The notes: generated from the letters alone by a model not told the origin. A stretch of DNA of 64,000 bases from Manis javanica (GCF_040802235.1 NC_133166.1:113784991-113848990); one strand, 5' to 3'; numbered from the stretch's first letter, positions 1-22,264 are shown. Translations and numbers: made by a program.

Positions 1-984
1 GCACCCCAACATTCATATCCTGCTTCCCTCTGCCCAGTCTGGAGTGGAACCTTCCAGACCTGCCTCCGCATTTACACATGTCGATCAGCCAGCAGATCTG
101 CAGTTTAGGGTTTGTTTTCTAATATCGCTGTGATCGCCTTGTACCAGCTGCCGCTGCCTTTCTCCTTGAGCACACAGGGCACCCTTGGGTGTTCTTTCCA
201 TGGTGAGGCTGCATCTGCTCTTTTAACCCTCCATGCCACCTCGGTCCAACAACTGGCATGTCACCACCCTGGAGACGGGCTGTTGCTGGCTCCCCCAACC
301 CTGAGGGAGGCCTGGGTGAGTGGGGCCCACCCCCCAGCCCCAGCAGCCCGTTACCATTGCAAAGTCCTGGCCTCCGAGGCCGGAAACCTCAGGGCTGGAT
401 CCAGCAAGCCCGACGGCTGTATGATCGGGGGCGGCCACAGCCCCTCTCTGAGCCTATCTCCTCCACAGTGGAATGGAAGGGCCAGAGACTTGAGGTCACT
501 CCACCTGTCCATACTCAGCACCAGCATAAACAACCAGCAGGGCCTGGCAAGCTGCCCTGGTGGGCCTGGACCTTCCCTGGTGCCACAGGAGCACGGGGTG
601 GGCTGAGGGCTAAACCGTGGCAGGGCAGGACCCCCACAGCACGGCACTGCTGCCATCCCGGTTCTGGAACCTCCTCCCCCTGGCTCACCTGGCTGCCCTG
701 TGTCCAGCCTCAGCTCCTCCTTCTCAGGGAAGCATCCGAGTCTGTGGACAAATCTGATCCTGCTACTCCCCTGACAAGAACCCCCCAGGCTCCCAGCCCT
801 TCCTGGTCTGGCTGTGGGGTCGTGCTTGGGCCTCTTCGCCCTACTTTCCTGTCTGCTACGCCAGCCACAGACCCCTGCCCAAGCCCCTATATGCCACAAG
901 TTGCCCACTTCCAAGGCTGTGCTCACCAAGCCTGGGTTTCTCTTGCCACTACCACCCTCTTCATCTGGTCAATTCCACATCTCT

Positions 985-1045
985 CAGGCTTCACTCACTC
1001 CAGGAAGCCCTCCCTGATTACCCCCAACTCCACCCAGGCTGGGTC
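985..1045 (+). repeat. L2 LINE fragment
   Basis: The stretch resembles the part of the L2 3' region that reads 'aggaagccctccctgatta'. Only about 60 bases are recognisable, so edges and subfamily are uncertain. Confidence 0.4.
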
Positions 1046-1164
1046 CACCGGACTTACAGTGCATGAGCTGCCTGGTCCTTGGCTGCCTCCCTACCTAGTG
1101 CTGCAGACTTCTAACAATGCAGTACTCACTGTGTCCACGGGCCTGGGCACTCATCCAATCCCCA

Positions 1165-1265
1165 CCAGGAGGTGGGTGCCACAGTTACCCCGTGTCACAT
1201 TGGAGGATACCAAGACCAAGTCACTTGCCCCCAGTGACACAGCTCTCAGAGCTGGGATTCAACTG
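1165..1265 (-). repeat. MIR SINE fragment
   Basis: It reads as the reverse complement of a MIR core: a degraded 'caagtcacttgcccccagtg' followed by 'cacagctctcagagctggga'. Old and diverged. Confidence 0.5.
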
Positions 1266-1381
1266 CGGGCAGGGGCTACAGAATCACACTCTACCTATCT
1301 TGCCCCAGCACCTGGTGTCCCCACCATTAGCTGAGCTGGTGCTGGTGCCAGGCTGAGGCTAAGCCCTTTGCCCACAGCGGT

Positions 1382-1495
1382 TCATGCTCACTGATTTTAC
1401 AGATGGGGAAGGAGGGGTGAGGGAGTTTTTTCATGCGAGGGGTGAGGGAGTTTTTTCATGCTCACTGATTTTACAGGCCTGGAGGGGTGGGGGAG
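1382..1495. repeat. Nested local duplication
   Basis: A 24-base unit ending in 'gagttttttcatg' occurs at 1412-1435 and again at 1437-1460. A second word, 'tcatgctcactgatttta', occurs from 1382 and again from 1456, and each copy is followed by a GGAGGGGTG-rich stretch. The two duplications overlap, so this looks like two slippage or unequal-exchange events in the last ALDH3B1 intron. Confidence 0.75.
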
Positions 1496-1598
1496 CCCAT
1501 GAAGGTCCTGCTGCGTGACTAGCAGAGCTCAGGTCTGTCCGGCGTCCCCTCAGCTGGCCACTGAAGGCCTGACCACCATGTTCCATGCCACCATATAG

Positions 1599-1789
1599 GT
1601 GCCAGCGGGATGGGCAGCTACCATGGCAAGTTCTCCTTCGATACCTTCTCCCACCACCGCGCCTGTGTGCTGCGCCAGCCCGGGATGGAAAAGATCTATG
1701 CTATCCGCTACCCACCCTACTCACCTCGCAAACTAAGGATGCTGCTGGTGGCCATGAGGACCCGCAGCTGCTGCTGCACCCTGCTCTGA
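1599..1789 (+). CDS. ALDH3B1: ALDH3B1 terminal coding exon (partial gene)
   Basis: This is the last coding exon of aldehyde dehydrogenase 3 family member B1, an NAD(P)-dependent enzyme that oxidises medium- and long-chain and lipid-peroxidation aldehydes. It starts with two bases of a split codon and then encodes 62 residues and a TGA stop. The motifs SGMGSYHGKFSFDTFSH and RYPPYSP are the ALDH3 C-terminal oligomerisation region. The protein ends SCCCTLL, a CaaX-like box with Cys at -4; prenylation of that Cys and membrane attachment are reported for mammalian ALDH3B proteins. The frame is fully open. The upstream acceptor (ends CCATATAG) has a poor pyrimidine tract. The rest of the gene lies left of the window. 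ALDH3B2 is the close alternative, but position next to NDUFS8 favours ALDH3B1. Confidence 0.9.
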
Positions 1790-2189
1790 GCCCTCCTCGG
1801 GCACCGGGGCACTGAGTGACCCCCCTGGCTCACACCTCAGTCATCCGCCACCACCATCCGCAGCCGGTGCAGATGCGGCCTGGGGTCCACGATACGACGA
1901 GTCAAAGACCCTCCAAGGCTACAGCCCAGCCAGCCCTGGCCCTCCTCCCTCCCGGGGCTCCTCTTTCTGGGCCCCCGGCCTCCTCCCTCAGCTGCCCCCC
2001 AAATGGGACAGGCCAAGAGGAGGGCACACGGCAAACTGCGCAGTAGCCTGCCCTCACCCCCCATGCTAAGCCGCCGGTGTCCTGGGGAGGAGGGCAGATG
2101 TGCGCACCTCCGAGCCACCCCCACCTTGTGGAGGGTGCAGAAGAAGCCGTGGCATCTGGCCCAGGTCACACAGTGGACCTGCTGTGCCC

Positions 2190-2310
2190 GGGCCATCCCT
2201 GCCCTCTCTGAACCTGTTTCCCTACCTGCACAGCAGACATAATTAATCATCGGGGCCTCCTGAGATTATTGTTAGGATTAAATCTGGGAGCTCAATACAT
2301 ATGATTTGTC
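2190..2310 (+). repeat. MIR SINE 3' half
   Basis: It matches the MIR order: 'ctctctgaacctgtttccc', then 'attgttaggattaaat', then a degraded tail near 'ctcaatacatatga'. It contains the ATTAAA hexamer at 2277-2282. Confidence 0.55.
2277..2282 (+). terminator. ALDH3B1: Candidate ALDH3B1 poly(A) signal ATTAAA
   Basis: It is the only AATAAA/ATTAAA hexamer I find between the ALDH3B1 stop codon and the NDUFS8 promoter, and it lies about 490 bases after the stop. It sits inside a MIR repeat. Use of this site is inferred from position only. Confidence 0.35.
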
Positions 2311-2749
2311 GACCCCAAGCTCGAGATGTCCTGTCTCCTCACCGGGGTGGGGTGAGGCTGTATTCCTTTCTCTCCCTGCTCCTCTCCCTCTCGGTCAGGC
2401 TGATGAGACGCCTGCAGCCGGATCTCCCTTCCCTCCAGCTCAGGCCTCTCAGGGGCTCTGACACACGCCTGTGCCCCAAGTGGCTGGTCTTGGGCGCCTT
2501 CCCCTCACCACGGTCCCACTAGACCCATCCACTTCCCTGTCCTGCTCATCCTCCCCAGCCCTGGCACCACGAACAGTCCCCAACTGTTCGGCCACCAAAG
2601 GCAAAGCCCTGCTCACCTCCCAAGTCCCACCTGATGATTCTAGAACACTGCAGAACATGCCCAATCCACACACTACTGGCCATGCCCAGGGCCAGCTGTC
2701 ACCTCTCCTGCCCTGCAGGACTAGCCCTCCTCCACGCCCCCGCTGACGT

Positions 2750-3045
2750 TCCTAAAGCTCACCGGACTGCGCCACCCCACCCCTCCGCCTGAAACCCTTC
2801 AGGGGCTCCCTGCGGCCACAAGCCTGGATCTGTAACAGTCCTGGGGAGGCTCGGTCGGAGCCCCGCGCCCCCACATTCAGCCTGTCCTTGTCCTCTTCTA
2901 AGGCACATGGAGTGTCCTCGGCGTGGACACCGCTCCTCCAGGGAGCCTTCCCTAACCACCTCCCACTGTCCCACACCTCCGGGGGCCTTCCCAGTGCCTG
3001 CGGCCTCTGGGGTCCCTCTGCCACACGATTCACTAGGAGGAAATA
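2750..3045 (+). repeat. L2 LINE fragment
   Basis: The stretch shows L2-like phrases such as 'cctgaaacccttcaggggct' and 'gagccttccctaaccacc', matching the L2 3' region in sense orientation. It is diverged. Confidence 0.45.
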
Positions 3046-3089
3046 ACGTTTGGCGGCTGTTGAATGTCGGGGTTCTCAGGTCATGCAGA

Positions 3090-3265
3090 CCCTGATGCAA
3101 TCCAGGCCGCCGCACTTCGCAGGTATACGGCTTGGGCCAAGTTACAAGTCTGTGCCTCAGTTTTCCCACCTGTAAAGCGACACTAATCGGTCCTCCACAC
3201 AGGACGGCTGTGAGGGTTAAGTGAAGCCGCCTGGGTAAAGGTTTAGCACAGAGCAGGCACGGCTC
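3090..3265 (+). repeat. MIR SINE
   Basis: A near full-length MIR order is visible: 'gggccaagttacaagtctgt', 'cctcagttttcccacctgta', then 'gctgtgagggttaagtgaa' and 'agcacagagcaggca'. It lies just upstream of the NDUFS8 CpG-rich promoter. Confidence 0.65.
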
Positions 3266-3399
3266 CCGCGCGTCATCACTGCCTCCTACGACTCTCGTCA
3301 CCGCGAGGACAGGAGACGCCCGACGAAGTCGGGAGCGTCGCGTCCCCCTCCCGCCCCGGTGCCGGGTGTAAGCCTCGCCCCGGATGACCCCCTTCAGGG

Positions 3400-3659
3400 A
3401 CGAGAGTTCTCGCTTATTGGCCTCCAATCAAACATGGCGGCACTCTACGTGACTTCAAGCAATTGCTCCCCCCTAGCCAATCAGAGAGAAGGTGCCTCGA
3501 TCCCACCTTTTTTTCCTGCGCCACTGGCCAATCAGAACACATCACAAAGGGTCAGCGCGAAACAGACGAAGCCAATCGGCCCAATGGCAACTGCCCCGGA
3601 GTGTAGGCTCCGCCTCTCGGCGCGCCGCTCGGCAGGGGAAGAAGCCACAGCACTTTGAG
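3400..3659 (+). promoter_or_regulatory. NDUFS8: NDUFS8 promoter with CCAAT array and untranslated exon 1
   Basis: Five CCAAT pentamers lie in the same orientation at 3424, 3477, 3528, 3572 and 3581, three of them in the CCAATCA/CCAATCG form preferred by NF-Y. A YY1-like core, AACATGGCGG, lies at 3431-3440. There is no TATA box and the region is CpG-rich, as for many housekeeping nuclear genes of oxidative phosphorylation. The short untranslated first exon probably ends at 3659, where CTTTGAG meets the donor GTGGGT. The start site itself cannot be fixed from sequence. Confidence 0.65.
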
Positions 3660-3934
3660 GTGGGTATCCGGGAGTTGGCTGTAGAGGCCGGGTCTGGGCA
3701 GCGCGGCACTGGGGACGAATGTGGTGGCCCCGTCGGTCCCTCCGGCTCTGCGCCCGGGCTTCATCGCGGCCCGCTCAGGACCCACGGTTCGGGTGTCCTT
3801 CAGCTTGCAGCGGGCTGACCGGGGAGCCGGCGGCCTCGGCGCATGCCTGCCTGCATCCGTGGGGTCAGAGGTCAAGAGGAAGGTCCCGGGTTGGGCGCAG
3901 TAGGTCGCTGGGCATGTACAATTCCCTTCTTTTT

Positions 3935-4030
3935 CGTGACTCCTCATTTCACGGATGAGAAAACAGGCCAGGTGACCTCATCTGCCCAAGGCCACTCCTC
4001 AAACTGGGAGACAGGTCCAGAAGGGCCTTG
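3935..4030 (-). repeat. MIR SINE fragment
   Basis: It reads as reversed MIR: 'tttcacggatgagaaaacag' followed by 'ctgcccaaggccactc'. Diverged. Confidence 0.5.
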
Positions 4031-4084
4031 ATGTTGGGAAAATGAATTTGATCTTGAGGGTTAGTTGAGCCTGTGAGTGTAAAG

Positions 4085-4270
4085 GGAGGGGTGTGGCCTA
4101 ATTTTGAATCCTGGGTCCACCCTCCTAGTGTGTGACTTTGGGCGAGACACTTAACATCACTGAGTTGCAACTTCTCATCTGTACCCCCCTGGTGGGGTCC
4201 TTTGTAAGGACAAAATAACAGGGCATGTGGCCCCTAGTGTGGTACCTTGTGCTGTGAGCTCTCCACAAAT
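4085..4270 (+). repeat. MIR SINE
   Basis: The MIR order is clear: 'ttttgaatcctgggtccacc', 'gtgtgactttgggcgagaca', 'acttctcatctgta', then 'gtaaggacaaaataacaggg'. Confidence 0.65.
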
Positions 4271-4632
4271 GCTGGTGGCTGCTGGCTATGTTATTTGGGT
4301 CAGATGTGGAGAAGCACAGTGGACAGGAGAGATGGGAGACAGGAGCACCGGTGGGATGATTTTAAAGACTGCATAGAAGGTGAGGTAGATGGAACTTGGG
4401 GCCCACAGATACTCCACAATTTGACCAGTGGAGCTGGGTCAAATTGGAGGGCTGCAAGGTGCTGCACCTGGGACCAGGAAGGCCATCTCTGCCTCTGACA
4501 GGAATGGGGTTAAGTAGGGGACAAGACGACACAGGGTCCCTGCGGTCAAGAGTTAGGGCTCCTGCAGTGCCAGAATTCCTGGGGGAACAGGTCTGTGACC
4601 CACCCATGCCCCCTGTCTTTTCATGTCTGCAG

Positions 4633-7522
<2,890 letters not shown>

Positions 7523-7585
7523 CCCCCCACCTGCTCGGCGCATGGCCCTGCTGCCCAGTAAAACAGCCCTGAGTTCCCCACCGCC
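7523..7585 (+). terminator. NDUFS8: NDUFS8 3' UTR with variant poly(A) signal AGTAAA
   Basis: The hexamer AGTAAA lies at 7557-7562, 35 bases after the stop. It is a known but less common variant of AATAAA, and I see no canonical signal nearby. The 3' UTR is therefore probably only about 60 bases. Confidence 0.6.
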
Positions 7586-9230
7586 TCTGTCATGAATCCA
7601 GCTGTCCAGGCTGGACCATCCGCAGCCTGACGGGGTCAGGTATTCAGTGGGGCCAGCAGAGCAGGCCCTGGATCTGTGGGACTGTGTGGGACCCGTCACA
7701 CCCTCCCCGTGGCCGGGCCCCAGCCCACAGCAGCCCCGATGGCCACACTCCTCCCTAGGCATATTCACCAAGCTCAGCAACCCAAAGTCCACCCAGGTCT
7801 GCTGTTCCCGTAATCCTGGGTGTCCAAGGGTCGGGGTCCAGGCCTGCCCTCTCCTGAGGCTCACCCACAGCTAAGACCCTAGGGTACAGAGCCTCCCAAG
7901 GCCTCCGGCTAAAGTGCATCTAGTGACAGAAACAGAATGGCCTGGAAGGCATCCTTTTTTTGTGGGTGAAGGGAAGCCTGCTCTGTGGGTGACAGTCACA
8001 AGGGGGTGACACAGGCTCTGCTGCCCCTGAGCTGGCCTTGCCTCGCTTCAAGCTACATCCTCTTTCCTCCCCAAGTTCCCCATGGTAGGCTGCTGGATTG
8101 GCTCCTACTGCTCATGACTTCCTGCTTTGCAGTCCCAGCAAAGTGGTGAGGTTCCCTCTGGGGCAACACACAAGTCCAGTGCCAGTGGAATAGCCAGACA
8201 GCCCCCTTGAACGTGGTGCCAAGCACAGTGAAAGGGTTTCAGTACATTCTCAGCTGTAAGGAAATGCTCAGAGAGGTGAAGTGACTTGTTGAGGAACACA
8301 CAGCATATAGCCAGTGGAAAAACTAAGTCAGGTCTGAGAGATGAGTCCCCTTCTCTTTCATTTCCTGTACCTGAGGCTCCATTGGTGCTGTTTGGTTGTG
8401 TCAAGGGTTCCCCCAGAAATTGCCCTATCTACGATGTCTCCGGATGTGTCCCCCACTTCTCTGAGGACAGTGACCGTGACCGTGTGACTCAGTTACCAGC
8501 CCCACCTCTGGGCTCGCTCCCATCTGCCCCCACTTCAGAGGCCCTTATGTGAGGTCGTTTCCCCAAAACTGAGGGGCCCCTTTTCCTTCTGATCTCCAGT
8601 GGGTATGGTCCCAGCCTGTCCAAAGTGCAGGTGGCTAGACGGTCGTCAGCCCCAGTGCAGTGATGCTGAGACCCCTGAATTTGCAAGGAGCAAGTTGGGA
8701 GCAAGGTCACTGGGACACCCCCCGGCGAAAGGTGGAAATGCAGAGCGCTGCCCAGCACCTGCAGGGGGTGGGGCTCTGGGCGGAACAACACAATCCCGGC
8801 TTGGCCCTCAATGTCCTGCTACAATCGAGGAAAGAGGCTCAAGAGGGACAGCTACCCACCCAAGGACACAAGCACTGGGCCTGGAGCCAGGCCCCTATCC
8901 TGGATGGCCCCGTGCAGTGGGGAGGAGTCTCCCAGGTGGGAGAGCGTGCTGGGGACACCCGGGCCTGAGAACGCTGGGTCCCATCTGCCCCTGCCCCAGC
9001 GAGCTCTCCAGATGGTGGGGTCCCATCTGCCAGCCGGTAAGCTGGGCCTGGGCTCGGCGCGCCCCCCACATCGGCCGCATAGACCCGCGCTCCCATCTCA
9101 GGGCCTGCTCGCCCCAGTGGCCGAATGTTCTCCCAGCCTCCGCCGAGAAAGTCAAGCCGCGCGAGGTCATACCCTCGGCCCTGCTTCCTCCCCGCGGATC
9201 CCAGGCCTTTGGGGGGAACTCGGGAGCGGG
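7586..9230. other. NDUFS8-TCIRG1 intergenic region
   Basis: A 1.6-kb spacer between two genes in the same direction. It holds a reversed MIR fragment near 8215-8320, and CpG content rises after about 9050. No coding exon is recognisable. The long open frame at 8599-9306 has no known domain and lies in GC-rich DNA. Confidence 0.6.
8215..8325 (-). repeat. MIR SINE fragment
   Basis: Reversed MIR: 'ctcagagaggtgaagtgact' followed by 'cacacagcatatagccagtg'. Confidence 0.6.
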
Positions 9231-9347
9231 GCTTTCCGTGACCCCGCCCCTCGATGCCCCGCCCCGCCCGGGGAAGGTTGTTGCGTGGGCGCTGCTGGGA
9301 ACTTAGAGCCAGAGAGCAGAGCGGCGCCGCGTGTGCTGCGACCTCGG
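9230..9347 (+). promoter_or_regulatory. TCIRG1: TCIRG1 promoter and untranslated exon 1
   Basis: A TATA-less, CpG-rich segment with several GC boxes (CCCGCCCC at 9243-9250 and more CCGCCC cores at 9258-9270). The first exon is untranslated and probably ends at 9347, before the donor GTGAGT; its 5' end cannot be fixed. Sp1-type control is inferred from the GC boxes. Confidence 0.6.
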
Positions 9348-10449
9348 GTGAGTGCCCCCTGCGGGGTCTAAAGAGGCCGTGGCTCTGCCTGCCAACCCAG
9401 CTTCCCCTGCACCGGGAAAGGGGGTCCTGGAGCCCCACTCAGCTGGGTCAGTGGATGCCCTCCGTCTGCTGGCTGGCTGGGTGTCTGGGGGCCTCAGAGG
9501 TGACCAGCAGGAGGAAGAACGGGGGGAAGAGAAGGTTGGGGTGCCAGCAGCTGCTAACATCGATTGAGCCCAGCGCTGCAGGGTGTGGTGGCGGCGCTCA
9601 GGCCTTTCCTTTCCTGTGGCATCTTTCTTGGAGGGAGGGACCCATTCTACGGATGAGGAAGCGGAGCCCACCCAACCAGGAAGAGGCAGAGCTGGAGGCA
9701 AGTGGGGTCATTCTGACTGCAGAGCCTCCCAGCCTGGAATGGGGGTGCCGCAGACCCGCTCCAGCGCGGCTCGCCGTCGTGGGCTCCAGGAGAAGTCCCG
9801 CTTAGCCTCAGCCTCCTGAGGGACGAGGAGGAGAGGGCCGCGGGGTCCCAAGTGGGCTGGAGTCGGACCCTAAGGCCGCAGGACGGAGGCACCTTCACTT
9901 GCTCTGTAAACAGGACAGGGGCCAGAGAGGATGAGGTATAGGGGGTAAACCAGTGGAGTCCCCAAGTGCCAGGCCTGGGCCTGACCAGGCCCCTACACAC
10001 CCTTGCCCATCACAGCTTGTCCCACCCAACGGAAGTGTCCATGCCCAAAGGCCCTGTGAATTCGAGTACCAGGCTGGATTGGCCCCAGCTGCTGCCCAGG
10101 ACTGCTGCATCCCCAGGCCCCCCACCTAGCTCCCTACAACCCCCCATTAGCCAGCCCAGTCTTTCGGGGTGCCCATGGCAGAGAACAGCCCTGCCCTGAG
10201 CACATATTGAGCACTGGGACTTCTGAGCCTGCAGTCCCAGGGCCTGCTCCTGCCTGGCTCGGCTGCCTGCTGATCCTCTGGTCTCGGCCCTCACCTCTCC
10301 AAGTTCCCCATGAGCGTCGATAAGGCAGGGTTCAGGCGCCCCTTCCCGCAGGCTTGCCATTGGGTTAAACGAAGTACTATGGGTGAGGGGATTAAATGGG
10401 GGTTCTGGTTATTTCTGTCCTCACCCTGCCCAGATCCTCTTTGGCTTGG

Positions 10450-10560
10450 GGTGGCCAAATGCCATTCACCCAAAGAGGAAGTGGAGGTCCAGAGAGGGCA
10501 AGAGGCTCCCCCAAGTTTACACAGCCAGTCACAGCTTGGGCAGGGCTCTGAGCCCTGCTC
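10450..10560 (-). repeat. MIR SINE fragment
   Basis: Reversed MIR: 'aaagaggaagtggaggtcca', then 'gagagggcaagaggct' and 'acacagccagtcacagc'. Confidence 0.55.
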
Positions 10561-11449
10561 CCTGGCGCTCTGGGGATGCTGCCCAGCCCCTCCTGCCCAC
10601 ATCCCCAGGGCGCAGCCCTTCTGCAGCCTCAGCCCTTGGCATTTTCTCCTCTCCCTGGCTGGGGACAGGCTGGGGACAGAGCCACATCCCCTCCTTGGAC
10701 TGAAGTAAACCAGGTCCAGGGGAGGAAGTGACCAACTGGGCAGGCCCCGGCGGGCCCAGACAGCTGGCGGGGCGTTCTGCCCAGCGTCCACCCTCTCAGT
10801 GGGTGTGCCTGTGCCCTCCCCCGATTTGAGAGCTAAGGAAACTGAGTCCTACAGAGGGGAAGTGGCTGGCCCTGGGCCCCAGGGGCAGGAGGCACAGACC
10901 CCGGCCTGTGGGCTGGGACGTCTGCAGGGCGCTGGGCGTTTGAGCAAGGCCCTGCCAGCCCTTCCTGCCCCGCTGTTTCCAGTTTCACTTCTGCGGGTTT
11001 CGACACCTGGAAGGCTGCTCCCGCCCAACGCTTACTGGCTGCTGCTGGCAGCCCCGGCCTCAGGGGAGTCCCCCCCTTCATCAGCGTCCGCTGCCAGGCC
11101 TCTCTGCCCCCTCAGCACTGCAGGGCAGGAGGAGGGCTCCAGCTGCCTGTGGGGACAGTCCCAACCTCAGCCCTGTCATCTGTCACAGATTCCCCCTGAG
11201 GCAGAGAGACCGGGACTCAGGACTTGGCCAGGAGGCTGGCTGCTGGGGTCAGCCCTTGGCCTGGGGCCTCCAGCTGTCTGAGCAGGATCTAGGGCACGGA
11301 AAGGTGACAGAGGAGGGGCAGTGGAGCAGAGACCAGGTGTGAGAAGAGCCAGTGTCACAGGGGTCGGGGCCAGGGCAGAGCCAGCCAGGAAAGAGCTTGA
11401 GGGTGGGCCGATGGTCAGGCTATGGGGTCAGCCCGGGTGGGCTCCACCC

Positions 11450-20248
<8,799 letters not shown>

Positions 20249-20335
20249 TGCCCACCTATGGCCATGCCGGTGACCCCTGCCCCTTACCTCGCTGAGGCCA
20301 GCAAGGAATAAAGAGGAGGGTCCAGGAACTCTCGG
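20249..20335 (+). terminator. TCIRG1: TCIRG1 3' UTR and poly(A) signal
   Basis: A canonical AATAAA lies at 20307-20312, 58 bases after the stop, so the 3' UTR is about 80 bases. Downstream sequence is GT-rich enough to support cleavage. Confidence 0.85.
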
Positions 20336-22264
20336 TCCTGTCTGAGCACCAGGGTCGGGGGAGGCTGTGTGGCAGTGCCTGTGCTCTGGGCATGGGCTGG
20401 TCCTGCTAGCCTCTGTGCCTGTCTTTGCAGCTGAGGTGGGTGAGGGGTGCAGAGGTACCAGTCTAGGATCTGGGGCCTGGGCCGGTCAGGGAGAGGGCCC
20501 ATGAGTACATCTGTAATAATCCCAGACTTCTGAGGTGAAGGTGGGGGCAGAACTAGGACCAAGGAGGGGTGTTTCTGGCACATTCTAGCTTGCAATGTCT
20601 TTCCAGGCCGAGCCAGGGAGAGGGCGCTCTCCATCCTTGGTGTGCAGACAGGCTGAGTTATGTTTGGGCATGGAGGGTCATGTCTGGCATGACTGCCATG
20701 CCCTCGCGCTGGCACTGGCTCCAGTCACTGAAGATGCTCTGAAGCAGAGAGCAGGTGGGACACCCAGACTGGCCTGGCACTCCACATGGGGCAGTGGTGT
20801 CCACACCCCCACGGCCACTGTCATAGGTAGAGGCTGGCCAGGGCAGCCCAGACTCACCCAGGGCCAGAAGGGACGGGAAAAATGCTGAACTGGACTCCAG
20901 GCCGTGCGTCCCCCTCAGCCCAGGCCACAGCCCAGCCCTGCCTGGGTCAGCAGTCCTGAGACCTTCCTCTGGCTGGTGGGGTGGGGGAATTATCCTGCAG
21001 GGCTCTCTGGCCCGGGTTCTCCCACCAGCGGGGCAGCAGAGCCAATGCTTAGAGGCTTTGCTTTCTCTGGCCAAGGAGCTGTGAAGCGGTTCTTCTGGCT
21101 GGAGGCCCCAGGAACAAAGGCCACTTTGAGGCCAGAGATGCCCTGGGCACAGTGAACCAGATAGCCAGGCCCTATGACTGTGGCTCTTATTCGGCCAGCT
21201 GCTGGGAGGTGTCCCTTAGATGAGACCACCCTGTTCAGGGCCCCAGATGCCAGGCTGGGGTATGGGCAGCTCTGTGGGGACCCTACGTCTGGCAGAGATC
21301 TGGCTCTAAGAAATGTTGATAGCAGTGTCTGGTTAGGAACAGAGGAAGCTGTACATGGGGCTCAGGAAAGCTGCAGATGGGTCTGGACTGAGCCCAGGGC
21401 CCCAAGCTCACACCTTCCTAGGGAGCAGAGCTGGGCAGAGACCCACGGCAGGGTGGGGTTGGGTGGAATGACAGACATATCCTGAGCAGAGGCTCAGAGC
21501 TGAGTGTGTGGCACGTTTTGGGAAGAGGCAGGGTGACTCCAGGTGAAGACCCTGCCTTGGTTTTGACACATGACAGCTGACAGCCTGGCTGGAGACATCT
21601 GGCCACTGTGAGACTGGCACACGCAAAGGCACTGGAGTAGGCACTCTTGGGGTGTGGAGGTCATTATCAGGTGCCACAGGGATGGGCAGGCCAACTGCAC
21701 TGAGGACAGGCCTGGCCCTTGCTCACATGAGCTTTGGGTTTAACGCAGGAGACATCTGAGGGAACAAATCGGAATTTCAGGAAAAGCCAGGTATAGAGAA
21801 TAAAAGTGGTGAGCCAGGGAGAAAGTGGGAGTGAGGTGGTCTACAGAACGGCACCGCTTCAGATGGAGGGGTTCAGAAAGGCCCGGTGGTGAAGGATGGG
21901 AAGGACCCATCATTTGAAGATCTGGCCCCAGAGCATCTCTGCTGAGGAAATGGCACTTGAGCCTGTGTTTCAGGGAAGGGGGGCTGGAACAGAGCCCTGA
22001 TTCAGGGCCATGACCGCGCGGCCCTGCGGGCACAGAGGGGCTGGGAGCTCCTGGGAGGAGTGCAGCATCATTTACCTTAGTTCTGTCCCCTGGACATCAA
22101 AACACATTCGCCTGGTTAAAGTTTTAAATGTCTAGAAGGGTGAGCAGTGGAAGGTCTCCCTCCTGTGCTGGCCCGTCACCCAGTTGCCTCCAGACACACT
22201 GGGAGCCGGTCATGGGCACGAGAAAGAGAGGAGCCCCCCCAGAGACTCAGGGTGACATCAAGGG
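20336..22264. other. TCIRG1-CHKA convergent intergenic region
   Basis: About 1.9 kb between the 3' ends of two converging genes. It holds an L2-like reversed stretch near 21730-22030. I see no exon, RNA gene or CpG island. Confidence 0.6.

Larger units (their letters stand above)
1..1598 (+). other. ALDH3B1: ALDH3B1 last intron (3' part)
   Basis: This is non-coding sequence before the final ALDH3B1 exon. I looked for the preceding exon (the conserved segment just before the terminal exon of ALDH3 enzymes) and did not find it, so it lies left of the window. The long open frames here on both strands reflect GC-rich, stop-poor DNA. The stretch holds an L2 fragment near 985-1045, a MIR fragment near 1165-1265 and a small nested duplication at 1382-1495. 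Confidence 0.8.
1790..3400 (+). other. ALDH3B1 3' UTR and ALDH3B1-NDUFS8 intergenic region
   Basis: No further coding exon is visible. I see no AATAAA here; the only hexamer I find is ATTAAA at 2277-2282. The rest is GC-rich spacer with MIR and L2 fragments, merging into the CpG-rich NDUFS8 promoter after about 3250. Open frames on both strands have no recognisable domains. Confidence 0.6.
3660..4632 (+). other. NDUFS8: NDUFS8 intron 1
   Basis: The intron runs from donor GTGGGT at 3660 to acceptor CTGCAG at 4632. It holds a MIR fragment in reverse at about 3935-4030 and a fuller MIR in sense at about 4085-4270. Nothing else is recognisable. Confidence 0.6.

Noticed and set aside
258-1334. 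Long plus-strand open frame of 358 codons
   Set aside because: It lies in the GC-rich last intron of ALDH3B1, crosses L2 and MIR repeats, has Pro/Ser/Thr-rich random composition, no domain, and overlaps long frames on the other strand.
2759-3427. Minus-strand open frame of 222 codons opposite the NDUFS8 promoter
   Set aside because: It crosses MIR and L2 repeats and the CpG-rich promoter. The Arg/Gly-rich translation is typical of CpG DNA and shows no family resemblance.
8599-9438. Overlapping long frames upstream of TCIRG1
   Set aside because: Several frames on both strands are open at once in CpG-rich DNA. None has a recognisable domain or splice structure.
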